This document shows, in pieces, positions 25,304 through 34,650 of a stretch of DNA of 64,000 bases. Origin of the DNA: MFD04580-c1 sp963702995 (GTDB lineage: Bacteria > Planctomycetota > Phycisphaerae > Tepidisphaerales > Tepidisphaeraceae). Every line of letters starts with the position of its first letter. The stretch's first letter is position 1. The position numbers were made by a program, and so were the translations under genes. Location of the stretch: positions 5,146,001-5,210,000 of the forward strand of contig OY969783.1 of the NCBI GenBank assembly GCA_963702995.1. The letters are read 5' to 3'. The notes below the pieces were generated by a model. That model had not been told where the DNA came from, searched no databases, and saw nothing but the letters and a program-made list of their open reading frames with translations.

Positions 25304-26041
25304 ATGACCGAAAAGCGGGTCGCAATCGTCACTGGAGGGTCGCGCGGGATCGGCGCGGCGATCGTCCGGCGGCTGGCGGCGGACGGGCTGCATGTGATCG
25401 CGGTCGCCCGCAACGTGGAGAAGCTGAACGAGGTGTGCGCCGCGGCCGCCAGTGACGGCGGATCGGCCGAAGCGATGACCTGCGACATCGCCGACCCCAA
25501 GGCCCTCACCGCCGTCATCGAGCAGGCGGCCGAGAAGCACGGCCGGCTGGACGTGCTGGTGAATAACGCCGGCATCACCAAGGACGGCCTGATCCTCCGG
25601 ATGGACGACGAGGACTTTGATTCGGTCATCGACACGAACCTGAAGAGCGCCTTCGTGGCGATCCGGTCGGCCGCCCGGCAGATCATGCGGTCAAAGTCGG
25701 GCCGCATCATCAATATCAGCAGCGTGGCGGGGGTGGTTGGGAATGCGGGGCAGGCGAATTACTCGGCGAGCAAGGCGGGGCTTCTGGGGCTGACCAAGTC
25801 AGTCGCCAAGGAGCTTGCCGGCAAAGGAGTCACGGTGAACGCGGTCGCGCCCGGGTTCATCACGACCGACATGACCGAGGTTCTCAGCGAGCAGATCAAG
25901 ACGACGGTCAAGACGGTGATCCCGCTGCGCCGCTTCGGCGAGCCGGGGGAGATCGCCGCGGCGGTCTCCTTCCTGGCCAGCGCCGGGGCGTCTTACATTA
26001 CCGGCCAGGTCCTGTGCGTGGACGGCGGAATGGTGATGTAG
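25304..26041 (+). CDS. fabG: 3-oxoacyl-ACP reductase
   Basis: 245 residues from ATG 25304 with AAGGAG upstream. A short-chain dehydrogenase that reduces 3-oxoacyl-ACP with NADPH. The Rossmann motif is TGGSRGIG, followed by NNAG, catalytic Ser in INISSVAG, and YSASK (Tyr and Lys of the catalytic set). The C-terminal FLASAGASYITGQVLCVDGGM is a standard FabG ending. It lies 103 bases after fabD. The frame is intact. Confidence 0.94.
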   Translation: MTEKRVAIVTGGSRGIGAAIVRRLAADGLHVIAVARNVEKLNEVCAAAASDGGSAEAMTCDIADPKALTAVIEQAAEKHGRLDVLVNNAGITKDGLILRMDDEDFDSVIDTNLKSAFVAIRSAARQIMRSKSGRIINISSVAGVVGNAGQANYSASKAGLLGLTKSVAKELAGKGVTVNAVAPGFITTDMTEVLSEQIKTTVKTVIPLRRFGEPGEIAAAVSFLASAGASYITGQVLCVDGGMVM

Positions 26042-26143
26042 CGCGGGGATCGTGACGTGGGGCGATTGCGAAGCAACGATCCGACGCGTGGGCCGACGGC
26101 CTTCCGCGGCCGGCGTGCGGCCGGAGGGTCGCTCGACGCCGGA

Positions 26144-26171
26144 TTGCAAATGACTTGGGTACGGCTATAGT
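26144..26171 (+). promoter_or_regulatory. Probable sigma-70 promoter for acpP
   Basis: TTGCAA (26144-26149), 16-base spacer, TATAGT (26166-26171). Transcription would start near 26178, about 54 bases before the acpP ATG. A private promoter fits the high demand for acyl carrier protein. Confidence 0.55.
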
Positions 26172-26231
26172 TTTTCCTCCCCGGGCCGCGTTGGCTTCGG
26201 GCTGGCCCAGGCAGGGTAGGTGGACAACATC

Positions 26232-26474
26232 ATGGCAGAAGACATCGATCAGAAGGTCATTGAAATCGTCAGTGAGCAGATGGGCGTCGATAAAAGCGAG
26301 ATCACGCGCGAAACCCATTTCATCAACGACCTGAACGCTGATTCGCTCGACACCGTAGAACTGGTGATGGAGTTCGAAGACGAATTCGAGCTTTCGATCC
26401 CTGACGAAGAGGCGGAGAAGATTCAAACCGTCGGCCAGGCGATCGATTACATCAAGGGTCATTCGTCCAAGTAA
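26232..26474 (+). CDS. acpP: Acyl carrier protein
   Basis: 80 residues from ATG 26232; an in-frame GTG at 26220 would add four. Acidic four-helix protein carrying the growing chain on phosphopantetheine. The attachment Ser is in LNADSLDTVELVMEFE, the canonical DSL motif at helix II. The rest (IPDEEAEKIQTVGQAIDYI) is standard. Flanked by fabG and fabF. Confidence 0.96.
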   Translation: MAEDIDQKVIEIVSEQMGVDKSEITRETHFINDLNADSLDTVELVMEFEDEFELSIPDEEAEKIQTVGQAIDYIKGHSSK

Positions 26475-26582
26475 ACCGCTTCGAGTGCCCCGTGGCGGGC
26501 GGCGGGCGATCCACGGATGTATGGCACGCCATACGCCGGGCCTCTCTGATCGCCGATGCTTGGCCACTGGGCGCCTCATCTT

Positions 26583-27847
26583 ATGAACAAGCGCCGCGTC
26601 GTTATCACAGGTCTCGGTGTCGTCACCTCCCTCGGTGAGACGGCTGATGAATTATGGGAGAATGTCTGCGCGGGCAAAAGCGGCATCGCCCGCATCACGC
26701 GCTGGGACACGACCAACTACCCGGTCAAAATTGGCGGCGAGTGCGCCAAGTTTGACCTGACCTCCTACGCCTCGGAGGCGGCTCGCCACAGCGATGAGAA
26801 GCTCCAGCCCAAACGCGTGGATCGCTTCTCCCAGTTCGGCATGGCCGCCGCGCTCACCGCCGTCAAGGACGCCGGGCTCGATTTTAAGACGGAAGATGTG
26901 TTCCGCTGCGGGGTGATCATCGGCAGCGGCATCGGCGGCATCGAGACCATCGAGGAGCAGAACAAGATCCTCGTCTCCCGCGGTGTCAGCCGCATCAGCC
27001 CGTTCACCGTCCCGCGGCTCATGGCCAACGCGGCCAGCGGGAACGTTTCAATCCTCTTCCACATCAAGGGCCCGAACACCACGGTCTGCACGGCCTGCGC
27101 CACCGGGTCCAACGCGATCGGCGACGCCGGGCGCCTGATTCAGCTCGATCATGCCGACATCATGATCGCCGGCGGGAGTGAGGCGGCGCTGTCGGAACTG
27201 GGGCTGGCGACGTTCATCGCCGCGCGGCCCTCTCAACCCGCAACGAGGACCCGCCGAACGCCAGCCGCCCGTGGGACCGCGATCGCGACGGGTTCGTCAT
27301 GAGCGAAGGGGCGGGCGTCGTGATCCTCGAAGAGTACGAGCACGCGAAGGCCCGCGGCGCTCGGATCTATGCCGAACTGGTCGGTTACGGGATGAGCGGC
27401 GACGGCTACCACATCACCGCCCCGGACGAAGAAGGGCGCGGCGCGGCCCGCGCGATGGACCTCGCCCTGAAAGATGCGGGCGTGTCGGCCGACAGCGTGG
27501 ACTACATCAACGCCCATGGCACCAGCACCGGCCTGGGGGATCTCGCTGAGGCCAAGGCCGTCAAGATCAGCTTCAAGGAGTCCGCGCGGAAGGTCGCCAT
27601 CAGCTCCACCAAGAGCTGCATGGGGCATCTGCTGGGCGCCAGCGGCGGCGTTGAGGCCGTCATCACTTCGCTGGCCGTGCATCGGAACCTGCTGCCGCCG
27701 ACCATCAACCTCGACAACCCCGACCCCGAATGCGACCTGGACTTCGTCCCCCACAAGGCGCGGGACCGAAAGGTCGTCTACGCCATGAGCAACAGCTTCG
27801 GGTTCGGCGGGCACAACGCGTCATTGCTGTTCAAGAAAGTTACCTGA
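26583..27847 (+). CDS. fabF: Beta-ketoacyl-ACP synthase II (frame break near 27227)
   Basis: FabF elongates acyl-ACP by condensation with malonyl-ACP. Start at ATG 26583 (MNKRRVVITGLGVVTSLG). The active-site Cys is in VCTACATGSNAIGDAG. The frame breaks after FIAAR; one lost G at 27226-27227 restores ALSTRNEDPPNASRPWDRDRDGFVMSEGAGV. The two catalytic His follow in YINAHGTSTGLGD and SCMGHLLGASGGVEA. Corrected length is 421 residues, normal for FabF. Last gene of the cluster, followed by a strong terminator. Confidence 0.92.
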
Positions 27848-27880
27848 AGCGGCCGCCGAAGGCGTCAATCCGTAGAAGAC

Positions 27881-27925
27881 AGGACGGGGTGCGGGCCGAA
27901 CAGCCCGCACCCCGTCCTGCTTTGC
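27881..27925 (+). terminator. Terminator of the fab cluster
   Basis: Perfect 16-bp stem (27881-27896 with 27903-27918) and 6-base loop, 33 bases after fabF. The T-tract is weak (GCTTTGCGG), but the stem is exceptional. Confidence 0.7.
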
Positions 27926-27963
27926 GGCTTGTGCAAGGGTTCCTGGAGCAGCCCACGCGCAGG

Positions 27964-29213
27964 TCAATCATCCCCGCGAAGCGCCCGCCAGATCTCTTCG
28001 GTATCAATGCTCACCCGAACGCGGACGACGCCCCGCTGGTAATCCACCTTCGTGGTTGACGCACGGCGGAGGGTGGCGGTGATCTTTCGGTCGATCGCCG
28101 GGTCGATCTTCGCCGCCTGCCCGAGGGTCGATGTCTCGTTCAACGGGAGTTGATCCAGCTTCGCGCGAAGTTGCTCCAGTGCGGTGGCTTCGGCCACCCG
28201 GGCGGTCTTGAGGCCGCCGCCGGTCGCGGAGCTATCGACCTCCACAACCCGCCCGACCCACTGCGGCGCGCTTCGTGGGAAGACGACCGCCCCGCCTTTG
28301 ACCGCCGGATCGCGCGGCGGGCTTGCCACCCCGTGACCGATCGCGGGCGCCATGTCGCGGTAGACCTGATCCCGGATGTCGCCCCACCCCTTGGAATCGT
28401 CCGGCGCCGGGCCGAGCTGGTTGCGGATCAGCGCTGACTCGAAGCGCCGGCCAGAACTGTTCCGGAGGGGCGGAAAGCGTCAACCGGACTTCAAGGTTGT
28501 CGCCGAATTCGACGTTTGTCACCGGGCGGCCGACGATCCACTGCCGCACCTCGGCGATCACGCCCTCATGGGCAAAGGCCGAGTCGAGTGACGCATTCGG
28601 CGCCGATCGAGATCGGCCGCAGGCTTTCAACGACCCGGGCGACGGCATTCAGCCGTGCGCTGTTGAGGGCGTCACGCCGATCCGCCTCGGCGACGCTTCG
28701 CCAGCCGGGCCCGGCGCCATCCCGCGGCCGCACGCGTTCCAGGTTCGCCGATCGCGTGCTCTTCCCCAGCGCTGAGAAGGACTGCCCCTTCATCGCCTCG
28801 ATTCCGCGTCGCAGATCCTCCGCCGGGACAGGAAGCTTGTCGGCGTGCGTCTTTGCGATCGACGACAGAACGTCCGCCAGATCCGATCCGCGAACCTCGA
28901 GCAGGAGCTGGCAGGTCTGGTCGTCCACCCATCGGGTGCCGCCGCGCTGGCGGGCATCCTGGATTACTTTCAGAAGTTCTTCCGCGCTGCCGGCTGTTCG
29001 ATCGACGAACTGGCGAACGGTCAGGCCGGGGGTGAGGGGGGCGTTCAGCACGTCGTCCCGAATGACCTCCCGTGCGTCCTGGGCGGCCGCGTCGAGCTGC
29101 GCCCGCCCCGAATCGACCACCGTCGGCTCCGTCGAAGCGGCCGACGCCACCTGCCCGGCCGAACCGAGCAGGAGCATGACGCACAGGACAGAAACCGCTC
29201 GGACGCTTGACAT
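27964..29213 (-). CDS. Secreted protein, unknown function (two frame breaks)
   Basis: Starts at ATG 29213 with a signal peptide ending ASA (about residue 25). Coding sense passes through three frames. The first runs to about 28598 (GTRWVDDQTCQLLLEVRGSD). The second spans 28598-28450 (AHEGVIAEVRQWIVGRPVTN, EVRLTLSAPPEQFW). The third goes from there to 27964 (RDQVYRDMAPAIGHGVA, TTKVDYQRGVVRVRVSIDTE). Each switch needs one extra base removed or two added. The joined protein would be about 415 residues. I do not recognise the family; the repeated pattern of amphipathic strands suggests a periplasmic domain. Confidence 0.65.
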
Positions 29214-29590
29214 GGGTTAAACCGTTCCTCAACCGGCAGCTGGGATTCGCTACCCTTGAAACCTTTTCCAGAGCACAGTTTACGTTCATCGGGACGATTT
29301 ACAGCCGAACCTCTGCCAATCAGACAATCATGGGGTTGCCCGGTTAGCGAATCGTACATCATGCGGACGTGGAATCCCGGCGTAGAGGGAGGAAGTGCCA
29401 AACAGTCTTTCGTGGGGCACGCATCGCGTGCCGCTCATCGCCTGCCGCCGGCTTAAGGAAAAAATTCCATGAAATGTCGCTCGGAGTGACCGCAATTGGG
29501 GGCGGGTGTGGTGCGGCACGCGATGCGTGCCCGACAAGTAGGGCTTGTGATTCGGGTGAGGCCCTGTGCCGGAGCCAGCGAACGGCCTGC
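29214..29590. other. Gene-free gap with inverted family A repeats
   Basis: No gene seen. The gap holds two inverted copies of a 19-base element (listed separately) about 80 bases apart. Short open frames here encode only translated repeats. Confidence 0.6.
29415..29533. repeat. Family A palindromic repeat pair
   Basis: 29515-29533 is CGGCACGCGATGCGTGCCC and 29415-29433 is its exact reverse complement. The same 19-mer recurs at 37134-37152. The core GGCACGC-GAT-GCGTGCC is itself palindromic. Confidence 0.85.
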
Positions 29591-30682
29591 TCAGATCCCG
29601 CGCTCGTAGATCGTCTTCTTCAAACGGTCGCTGTAGGCGTACGGTCCGTCGATGTCATCGATCATGACAGGCCGGTCCTTCAGGACGGGCTTCAGCAACA
29701 TTTCCCCCGACATCAGCTCGCGGCAGGAGATCTGGCCTTTCTGAAGCGGGATCGCCAGGTAAACGTCGTCGTCGATCCGCTCGTGCAGCAGGACATACCC
29801 CTCGGGGAGGTCGCGCTTCGCGTAGACGCCGCGGACAAGCGCGTCGAGATAGCGGACCTCTTTTTCCGGTGGGTTCCGCTTGACGGTCGAGCTGCCGCCG
29901 CACAGTTCCTTCGCCTTGTGGAATGCCTTGAACCAGGTATCGATCTGCTCCGGCAGCGAGTTGTAGGGCGACACCTGCACATCCGGCGTTTGGATATCGA
30001 TGTGCCGCTCGAAGGTCCTGGCGCCCTTGGCATAGGCGATGAGCATCGACGAGGTCCAGTCGTGGTACTCGTGCGTCGAGAAGCCGATCGTGTGGTTCGG
30101 GTAGCGGTTTTGCAGAAAGTCGATCTGGTTCATTTCCAGTTCGGCGTCTTCGGCGGGGTAGATCGAGACGCAATGGTTGATCGCGAAGGGGATGTTCCGG
30201 TTGGAGAAGAAGGTGACCAGATCGTCGGTGTCCTTGAGCGATGAGCCGCCGGTGGAGGCGATGACCGGCTTTCGCGTCTTGGCGATCTTTTCGATGAGGA
30301 ACCAGTCGTTCAGGTCGGAGCTGGCCAGCTTGATGATCTGAATCCCCAGCTCCACGCACAGATCGACCGACTTTTCGTCGAAGGGAGTGGCCATCGGCAG
30401 GCAGCCGCCCTTGCGAATGGCATCGACTAGCATCGCATACTCTTTGCGGGTGAGCTGCGTGTCGAGCGTCTTCTTGACGTAACGGATGTCCTTGCGATCG
30501 CGGAAGTCCTTGTGGATGAAACGATCGACATCGCGAAACTGGAGCTTGATCGCCGCGCGAACGTTGTTGAACCGGACGAGGCGCGTGTAGTCCGACACGA
30601 TCTTCAGGCCGCGGTTGACATCCCCGAGATGGTTGTTCGCCATCTCCAGGACAAAGAGGTCTTCAAAGATGTCAGCGTTCAT
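29591..30682 (-). CDS. NeuB-family sugar acid synthase
   Basis: 363 residues. NeuB/SpsE enzymes condense phosphoenolpyruvate with an N-acylated aldose to give a nonulosonic acid (sialic, legionaminic or related). Motifs: LEMANNHLGD near the start (usual E-x-x-x-N-H), IKLQFRD, CLPMATPFDEKSVDL, IKLASSDLNDW, VIASTGGSS, HCVSIYPA, and IGFSTHEYHDW. The C-terminal ~80 residues (VRGVYAKRDLPEGYVLLHERI...) form the SAF/antifreeze-like domain. Last gene of the sugar operon; its start overlaps the stop of the HAD gene by four bases (ATGA), so translation is coupled. Exact sugar product cannot be told. Confidence 0.87.
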   Translation of the reverse strand: MNADIFEDLFVLEMANNHLGDVNRGLKIVSDYTRLVRFNNVRAAIKLQFRDVDRFIHKDFRDRKDIRYVKKTLDTQLTRKEYAMLVDAIRKGGCLPMATPFDEKSVDLCVELGIQIIKLASSDLNDWFLIEKIAKTRKPVIASTGGSSLKDTDDLVTFFSNRNIPFAINHCVSIYPAEDAELEMNQIDFLQNRYPNHTIGFSTHEYHDWTSSMLIAYAKGARTFERHIDIQTPDVQVSPYNSLPEQIDTWFKAFHKAKELCGGSSTVKRNPPEKEVRYLDALVRGVYAKRDLPEGYVLLHERIDDDVYLAIPLQKGQISCRELMSGEMLLKPVLKDRPVMIDDIDGPYAYSDRLKKTIYERGI

Positions 30683-31413
30683 GTCTCTCTCTTTGCGACG
30701 TTAAGGACAGATCCCGCGCGCTCTTCTGGGTTGCTCGCCTCGAGGTCGCCCACCAGGCCCTGGACGGCCGCCGTGAGCAGGGTCAGGGTGTCGATCGAGG
30801 CGACGGCATCCTCGGGCACCCCTTCGGGCAAGCCGTAACCGTAGGTCGCGGCGATGAACCGCATCCCGTTTCGCCGCGCGGCGTCTGCGTCATCGGTTGA
30901 GTCGCCGACGAAGACCGCGGCCTGGGGCCGAATCTGGTAATCGCGCACCAGTTGCTCGACGGCCGCCGCTTTGGACGCGAACGCCGGCGTCCGCGAATCG
31001 CGGCAGAGCGTTCCCGCCAGGTGCTCCGATAAGGCAAGCCGATCAAGGATGCTGCACGCGGAGAATTTCGGCTTGTTCGTCACGACGAAGCATCGAATGC
31101 CGATTTCCGTCAGTCCTTGTACGACGGATATCGCGCCGGGGTAGAGCGTTGACAACTGCCAGCCGGTGGTGTCGTAGCCCCGGCGGAAGGCGGCCTCGAG
31201 CAGCGCCAGCGTTGCGGCGTCGGCCGCCCCGGGGACGTGCCGCAGCGCGAGCCGGAAGACCGTCCGCACCGGCGGGCCGATGAAGGGGCGTAGCGCTGGC
31301 AACGTCACGCCTGGCAGCACCTCCGCCAGCGCTTCGCGGGCCGAATGCTCGATCCCCGCCGACGAGTCGATGAGGGTGCCGTCGAGATCGAATAAGACGT
31401 TCTCAATCTTCAA
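30679..31413 (-). CDS. HAD-family phosphatase (Gph-like)
   Basis: 244 residues. HAD motifs: FDLDGTLIDSSAG (nucleophile DxD), VVTNKPK, and VFVGDSTDDADAARRNGM (metal-binding DD). The cap is the helical type seen in phosphoglycolate phosphatases. It lies 11 bases after the ThDP enzyme gene and overlaps the NeuB-like gene. In the NulO pathway a phosphatase removes the 9-phosphate in sialic acid synthesis, which suits this place, but phosphoglycolate or another sugar phosphate is possible. Confidence 0.86.
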   Translation of the reverse strand: MKIENVLFDLDGTLIDSSAGIEHSAREALAEVLPGVTLPALRPFIGPPVRTVFRLALRHVPGAADAATLALLEAAFRRGYDTTGWQLSTLYPGAISVVQGLTEIGIRCFVVTNKPKFSACSILDRLALSEHLAGTLCRDSRTPAFASKAAAVEQLVRDYQIRPQAAVFVGDSTDDADAARRNGMRFIAATYGYGLPEGVPEDAVASIDTLTLLTAAVQGLVGDLEASNPEERAGSVLNVAKRET

Positions 31414-31424
31414 CGGCGATGCCC

Positions 31425-33226
31425 CTATTCTTCGTACGGGATCAGCAGGTTGCTCTTGAGCTCTTCCCGGTCGAGGAAGGGGAACATGTCCTCAATAGGG
31501 GCTGTGACCATGCGCCCGTCGGGGAGCTGGCGCGAGCTGAGGCGGGGCTCGAACGCCTGCCCCTGTTCGAGCACGACATCCGCCAGGAACGGGCCGTCGC
31601 CGCCGATCGCGCGGTCAATCAGCGGGGCGAAGTCGGCTTGGTCGATTCGGAGCGTCGGGATCCCGTAGGCGGCCGCGATCCTGGTCATGTCCGGCATCGA
31701 GACGCCGCTCTGTGGCCCGGAGCCGACCTGATTGCCGAAGAAGTTCTTCTGCGTCGTGCGGATCGACAGGTAGCCGCCGTTGCTCAGGGTGAAGATCTTG
31801 ATCGGCAGTTGATAGTGAACGACCGTCTGAAGCTCTTGCAGGTTCATCTGCACGCTGCCGTCGCCGGCGAGACAGATGATCCGCCTCCCGCCCCGAGCGA
31901 TCGCCGCCCCGATCGCGGCCGGCAGGTCATACCCCATCGAAGCGCAACCAGAATTGGAGAACATCCGCTGCCCGGCCTTCAACTGCCCGACCTGGAACGG
32001 CACGATACAGGCGGTCGCATCCCCGCAGACGATGATGTCATCGTCCGCCAGGCGGCTGAAGAGCACTTCAACGAAATGATACGGGTTGATCGCGCCGTTG
32101 AACTCCCTCTGGCGGGGCAGCACGGGCGGGTACTTGCGGACGCGCTCCTTGCACCACGCGACCCAGCGGGCATGGCGAGCGACATCAGGTGGCCGGGCCG
32201 TCAGTTGGCGATCCATCTCTTCGAGGAAGATTTTCACGTCGCAGTGGACCGGCTGGTCGATCGTGAGAGTCGGCTTCTTAAGCTCGGCCGCGTCGATATC
32301 GACCATGATCTTGTATGCGTGTCGGGCGAAGGAGCTCCAGTTGTAGCTGACCTGCCGGATCGGAAGCCGCGCGCCCAGGACGAGCAGGGCGTCGGCGTTC
32401 TGGACGGTGAAGTTCCCCGCCCGGCCGCCAATCGTCCCCTGGCGGCCGGCGAACAGCGGGTCATCCGATGCGATGATGTCATGCGTCCAGGCCGTCGCGA
32501 CCGGGATGCCCAGCTTCCGCGCCACCCGTTGGAAGACTTCGATCGCGTTCCCGATCCGCACGCCCGACCCGGCGAGGATCACCGGCCGCTGGGCCGTCGC
32601 CAGCTTATCGATCACCCGCGTGACGGCGGCCGCCACGGCGCTGTCATTCCACGTCAGGGCGTCGTCGGTCGGGTCGTACGGCTTCAGCGACACCGGATCG
32701 ACCTGCGCCGACTGCACATCAATCGGCACATCGATCCAGCAGGGGCCGGGCCTGCCATGCTCGGCGAGGTAGATGGCGCGTTCGAGGTGATACCGGATCG
32801 TCGCCGGATCGATCACCATGACGGCGTACTTGGTGATCCCGCGCACCATTTGGACGATATCGATCTCCTGGTCGCCAAGCTGCCGCAGCCCCGGGATAGC
32901 ATAGCTGCCGACCAGGGTCTCGCGCTTCACCTGGCCCGAGATCACCAGCATCGGGACGGAGTCGGTCCAGGCCCCGTAGACGCCGTTCAGGGCGTTAACG
33001 CCCCCCGGCCCGCCGTCACATTGACCGCGCCCAGAGTGCCGCGGATTCGCGCGTAACCCTCCGCGGCGATGGTCGATGCCTGCTCGTGGTGGTTGCAGAT
33101 GTAGCGGATTCGCGGCTCGGTCCCGAAGGCGTTGTTAAGGAACATGGCGCCGCCGCCGGTCACCATGAAGACGTGCCGGACCCCATGATCCGCAAGCGCC
33201 CGAGCGATGTAGTCTGCAACGCGCAT
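31425..33226 (-). CDS. ThDP-dependent acetolactate synthase-like enzyme, possibly YerE-type (frame break near 33010)
   Basis: About 600 residues when one lost G in the GGG run at 33009-33011 is restored; the gap joins VNVTAG to PGGVNALNGVYGAWTDS, a classic ThDP-family block. Start MRVADYIARALADHGVRHVF at 33226. The N-terminal catalytic Glu is in ICNHHEQASTIAAEGYAR. The ThDP-binding motif is LAGDGSVQMNLQELQTVVHY...LSNGGY. In CDP-dideoxyhexose operons, homologues (YerE) use pyruvate to add an acetyl branch at C4 of CDP-3,6-dideoxy-4-ketohexose. The neighbours rfbF/G/H supply exactly that type of substrate, so this role is inferred. A plain acetolactate synthase is less likely: no regulatory subunit or ilv genes are nearby. 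Confidence 0.82.
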
Positions 33227-33415
33227 AGTCACGATGTACCGTCGGGGCGGCCGCACCCAATTGGCTTCCGCCGGCCGCCAAAGCCGGGCCGGGAATGAGA
33301 ACGTGGGCGAATGAGGATTGGAATAGCGCCCAGAAAGCGAACGGTTAAGGCTCCGAGCCGCGGGAGGTTGTCGCGGGACAACTGCCCGGTCCTCTCCCCA
33401 CTGCCGGCGGAGATG

Positions 33416-34459
33416 TTACGAACCGATCCGAGCGGCCGCAAACCGCATCGTCCGTTCGATCGCCGCCAGGAGCTGGACGTGCTGCGACAAGCCCAGCTCC
33501 GTCATCGCGCGGCTGACGCTGGGGACATATCGAGCGGCCGCCGCCCCGGGCGTTGGCGGCGTCAGGATTCGATAGCGGCCGGCCGGCGTCATCTCGGCGA
33601 TCAGCTTCGCCAGGTCCCCAATTGTGATCGGGCTGGCCGAGCCGACGTTATAAGCTCGACCGGGCACGCCCCGGGAAAGAATCGTCCAGAGCCATACCAT
33701 CAGATCCGATGCGTACAGGTAAGACCGCCAGGGCGTCCCGTCGCCGCTGACCACGATCTCCCGCCCCAGGACCGCATCGCGAATAAAATTCCCGATCGCG
33801 AAGTGAGCGTCGAGCGGCAGATAAGGCCCGACAAAGGCAAAGCAACGGGCAATCGTCACTTCAAGCTCGTGCTGGTTCGCATACGCGCAGCACAGCCACT
33901 CGGCCATCCGCTTGCTCTCGGCATAGGCCGAGCGGACATCGGTCGCCTCCGGCCCGCCGGCGAACGTCTCGTCCACGTGCGACATCTCTGGCGGCTGGCG
34001 GCCGTAGATTGCGCCGGAGCTGGTCAGCAGAACCCGCCGAACCTTTGCCACGCGCGCAAACTCCAGAACGCGCCGGGTCCCGGCAACGATCGTGTCGGAC
34101 ATTCGGATCGGGCTCGCTTCGTTCAGTGCGGCGCTGGCTTCGGTGGCCGCATGAATTACGAAGTCAAACTCGCCGGGAGGGAAGGCGAAGTCGGTTACGT
34201 CCCCGCTGATGAAGGAGATGTCCGGCCGCGAGGCGAGATGGGGCGATTTAGCGGCGAACCGCGACGGGTCGCGGGAAAGAACCGTCGCCCGCGCTCCGAG
34301 CTGAAGGCGATCGTTCGCCCACGCAAACGACTCCAGGAGCCACGTGCCGAAGAAACCGGTGCCGCCGGTGATAAAGAGGCGGCCCTTGCGTAACGATGCC
34401 CAGCTCTGGTTCTGATCCAGAACGGCGTCGAGGTCGTCGGCAAGGGGATGTGCGGCCAT
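33416..34459 (-). CDS. NAD-dependent epimerase/dehydratase (SDR), sugar operon
   Basis: 347 residues. Extended SDR: Rossmann motif FITGGTGFFGTWLLE, DVTDF, HAATEASAALNEASP, LTSSGAIYG and the catalytic pair YAESKRMAEWLCC. GDGTPWRSYLYASDLMVWLW is typical of nucleotide-sugar epimerases/dehydratases. Located between rfbH and the ThDP gene. By analogy with the yersiniose pathway it could be the final reductase (YerF) of the branched keto sugar, or a C5 epimerase; sequence alone does not decide. Gaps of about 190 bases on both sides contain repeats but no gene. Confidence 0.85.
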   Translation of the reverse strand: MAAHPLADDLDAVLDQNQSWASLRKGRLFITGGTGFFGTWLLESFAWANDRLQLGARATVLSRDPSRFAAKSPHLASRPDISFISGDVTDFAFPPGEFDFVIHAATEASAALNEASPIRMSDTIVAGTRRVLEFARVAKVRRVLLTSSGAIYGRQPPEMSHVDETFAGGPEATDVRSAYAESKRMAEWLCCAYANQHELEVTIARCFAFVGPYLPLDAHFAIGNFIRDAVLGREIVVSGDGTPWRSYLYASDLMVWLWTILSRGVPGRAYNVGSASPITIGDLAKLIAEMTPAGRYRILTPPTPGAAAARYVPSVSRAMTELGLSQHVQLLAAIERTMRFAAARIGS

Positions 34460-34527
34460 GACAGCTGCCGAGCGGCCTGGTGAATATTCCGCTTCATGTT
34501 GCGGTTGCGATCGGCGCTACCGCCGTC

Positions 34528-34619
34528 GGGACCGCGCGGCGGTCCGCCGCGCGGCGGTCCGCTTAAAAGTTCGATGCCGCCCTAGCGGTTGAGCGAGCGA
34601 CGCGGACCGCCGTGCGGCC
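34528..34619. repeat. GC-rich inverted repeat between rfbH and the epimerase gene
   Basis: GGACCGC-GCG-GCGGTCC is repeated in tandem near 34529-34562, and a reverse-complement copy (GCGGACCGCCGTGCGGCCCC) lies at 34600-34619. No gene in this gap. Confidence 0.6.
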
Positions 34620-34650
34620 CCTATCGGAAAGAGCGACGCCGCGGAGCGCG

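Noticed and set aside
26583..27847. Programmed frameshifting in fabF and neighbours
   Set aside because: No slippery heptamer or downstream pseudoknot was apparent, and the same type of break occurs in many unrelated genes.
28232..28648. Separate gene of 138 residues on the minus strand
   Set aside because: It is the middle segment of one frame-broken secreted protein gene (27964-29213).
31419..33056. 545-residue plus-strand open frame
   Set aside because: It lies opposite the ThDP enzyme gene; high GC leaves long antisense frames open. No family motifs, Arg/Asp/His-rich composition typical of shadows.
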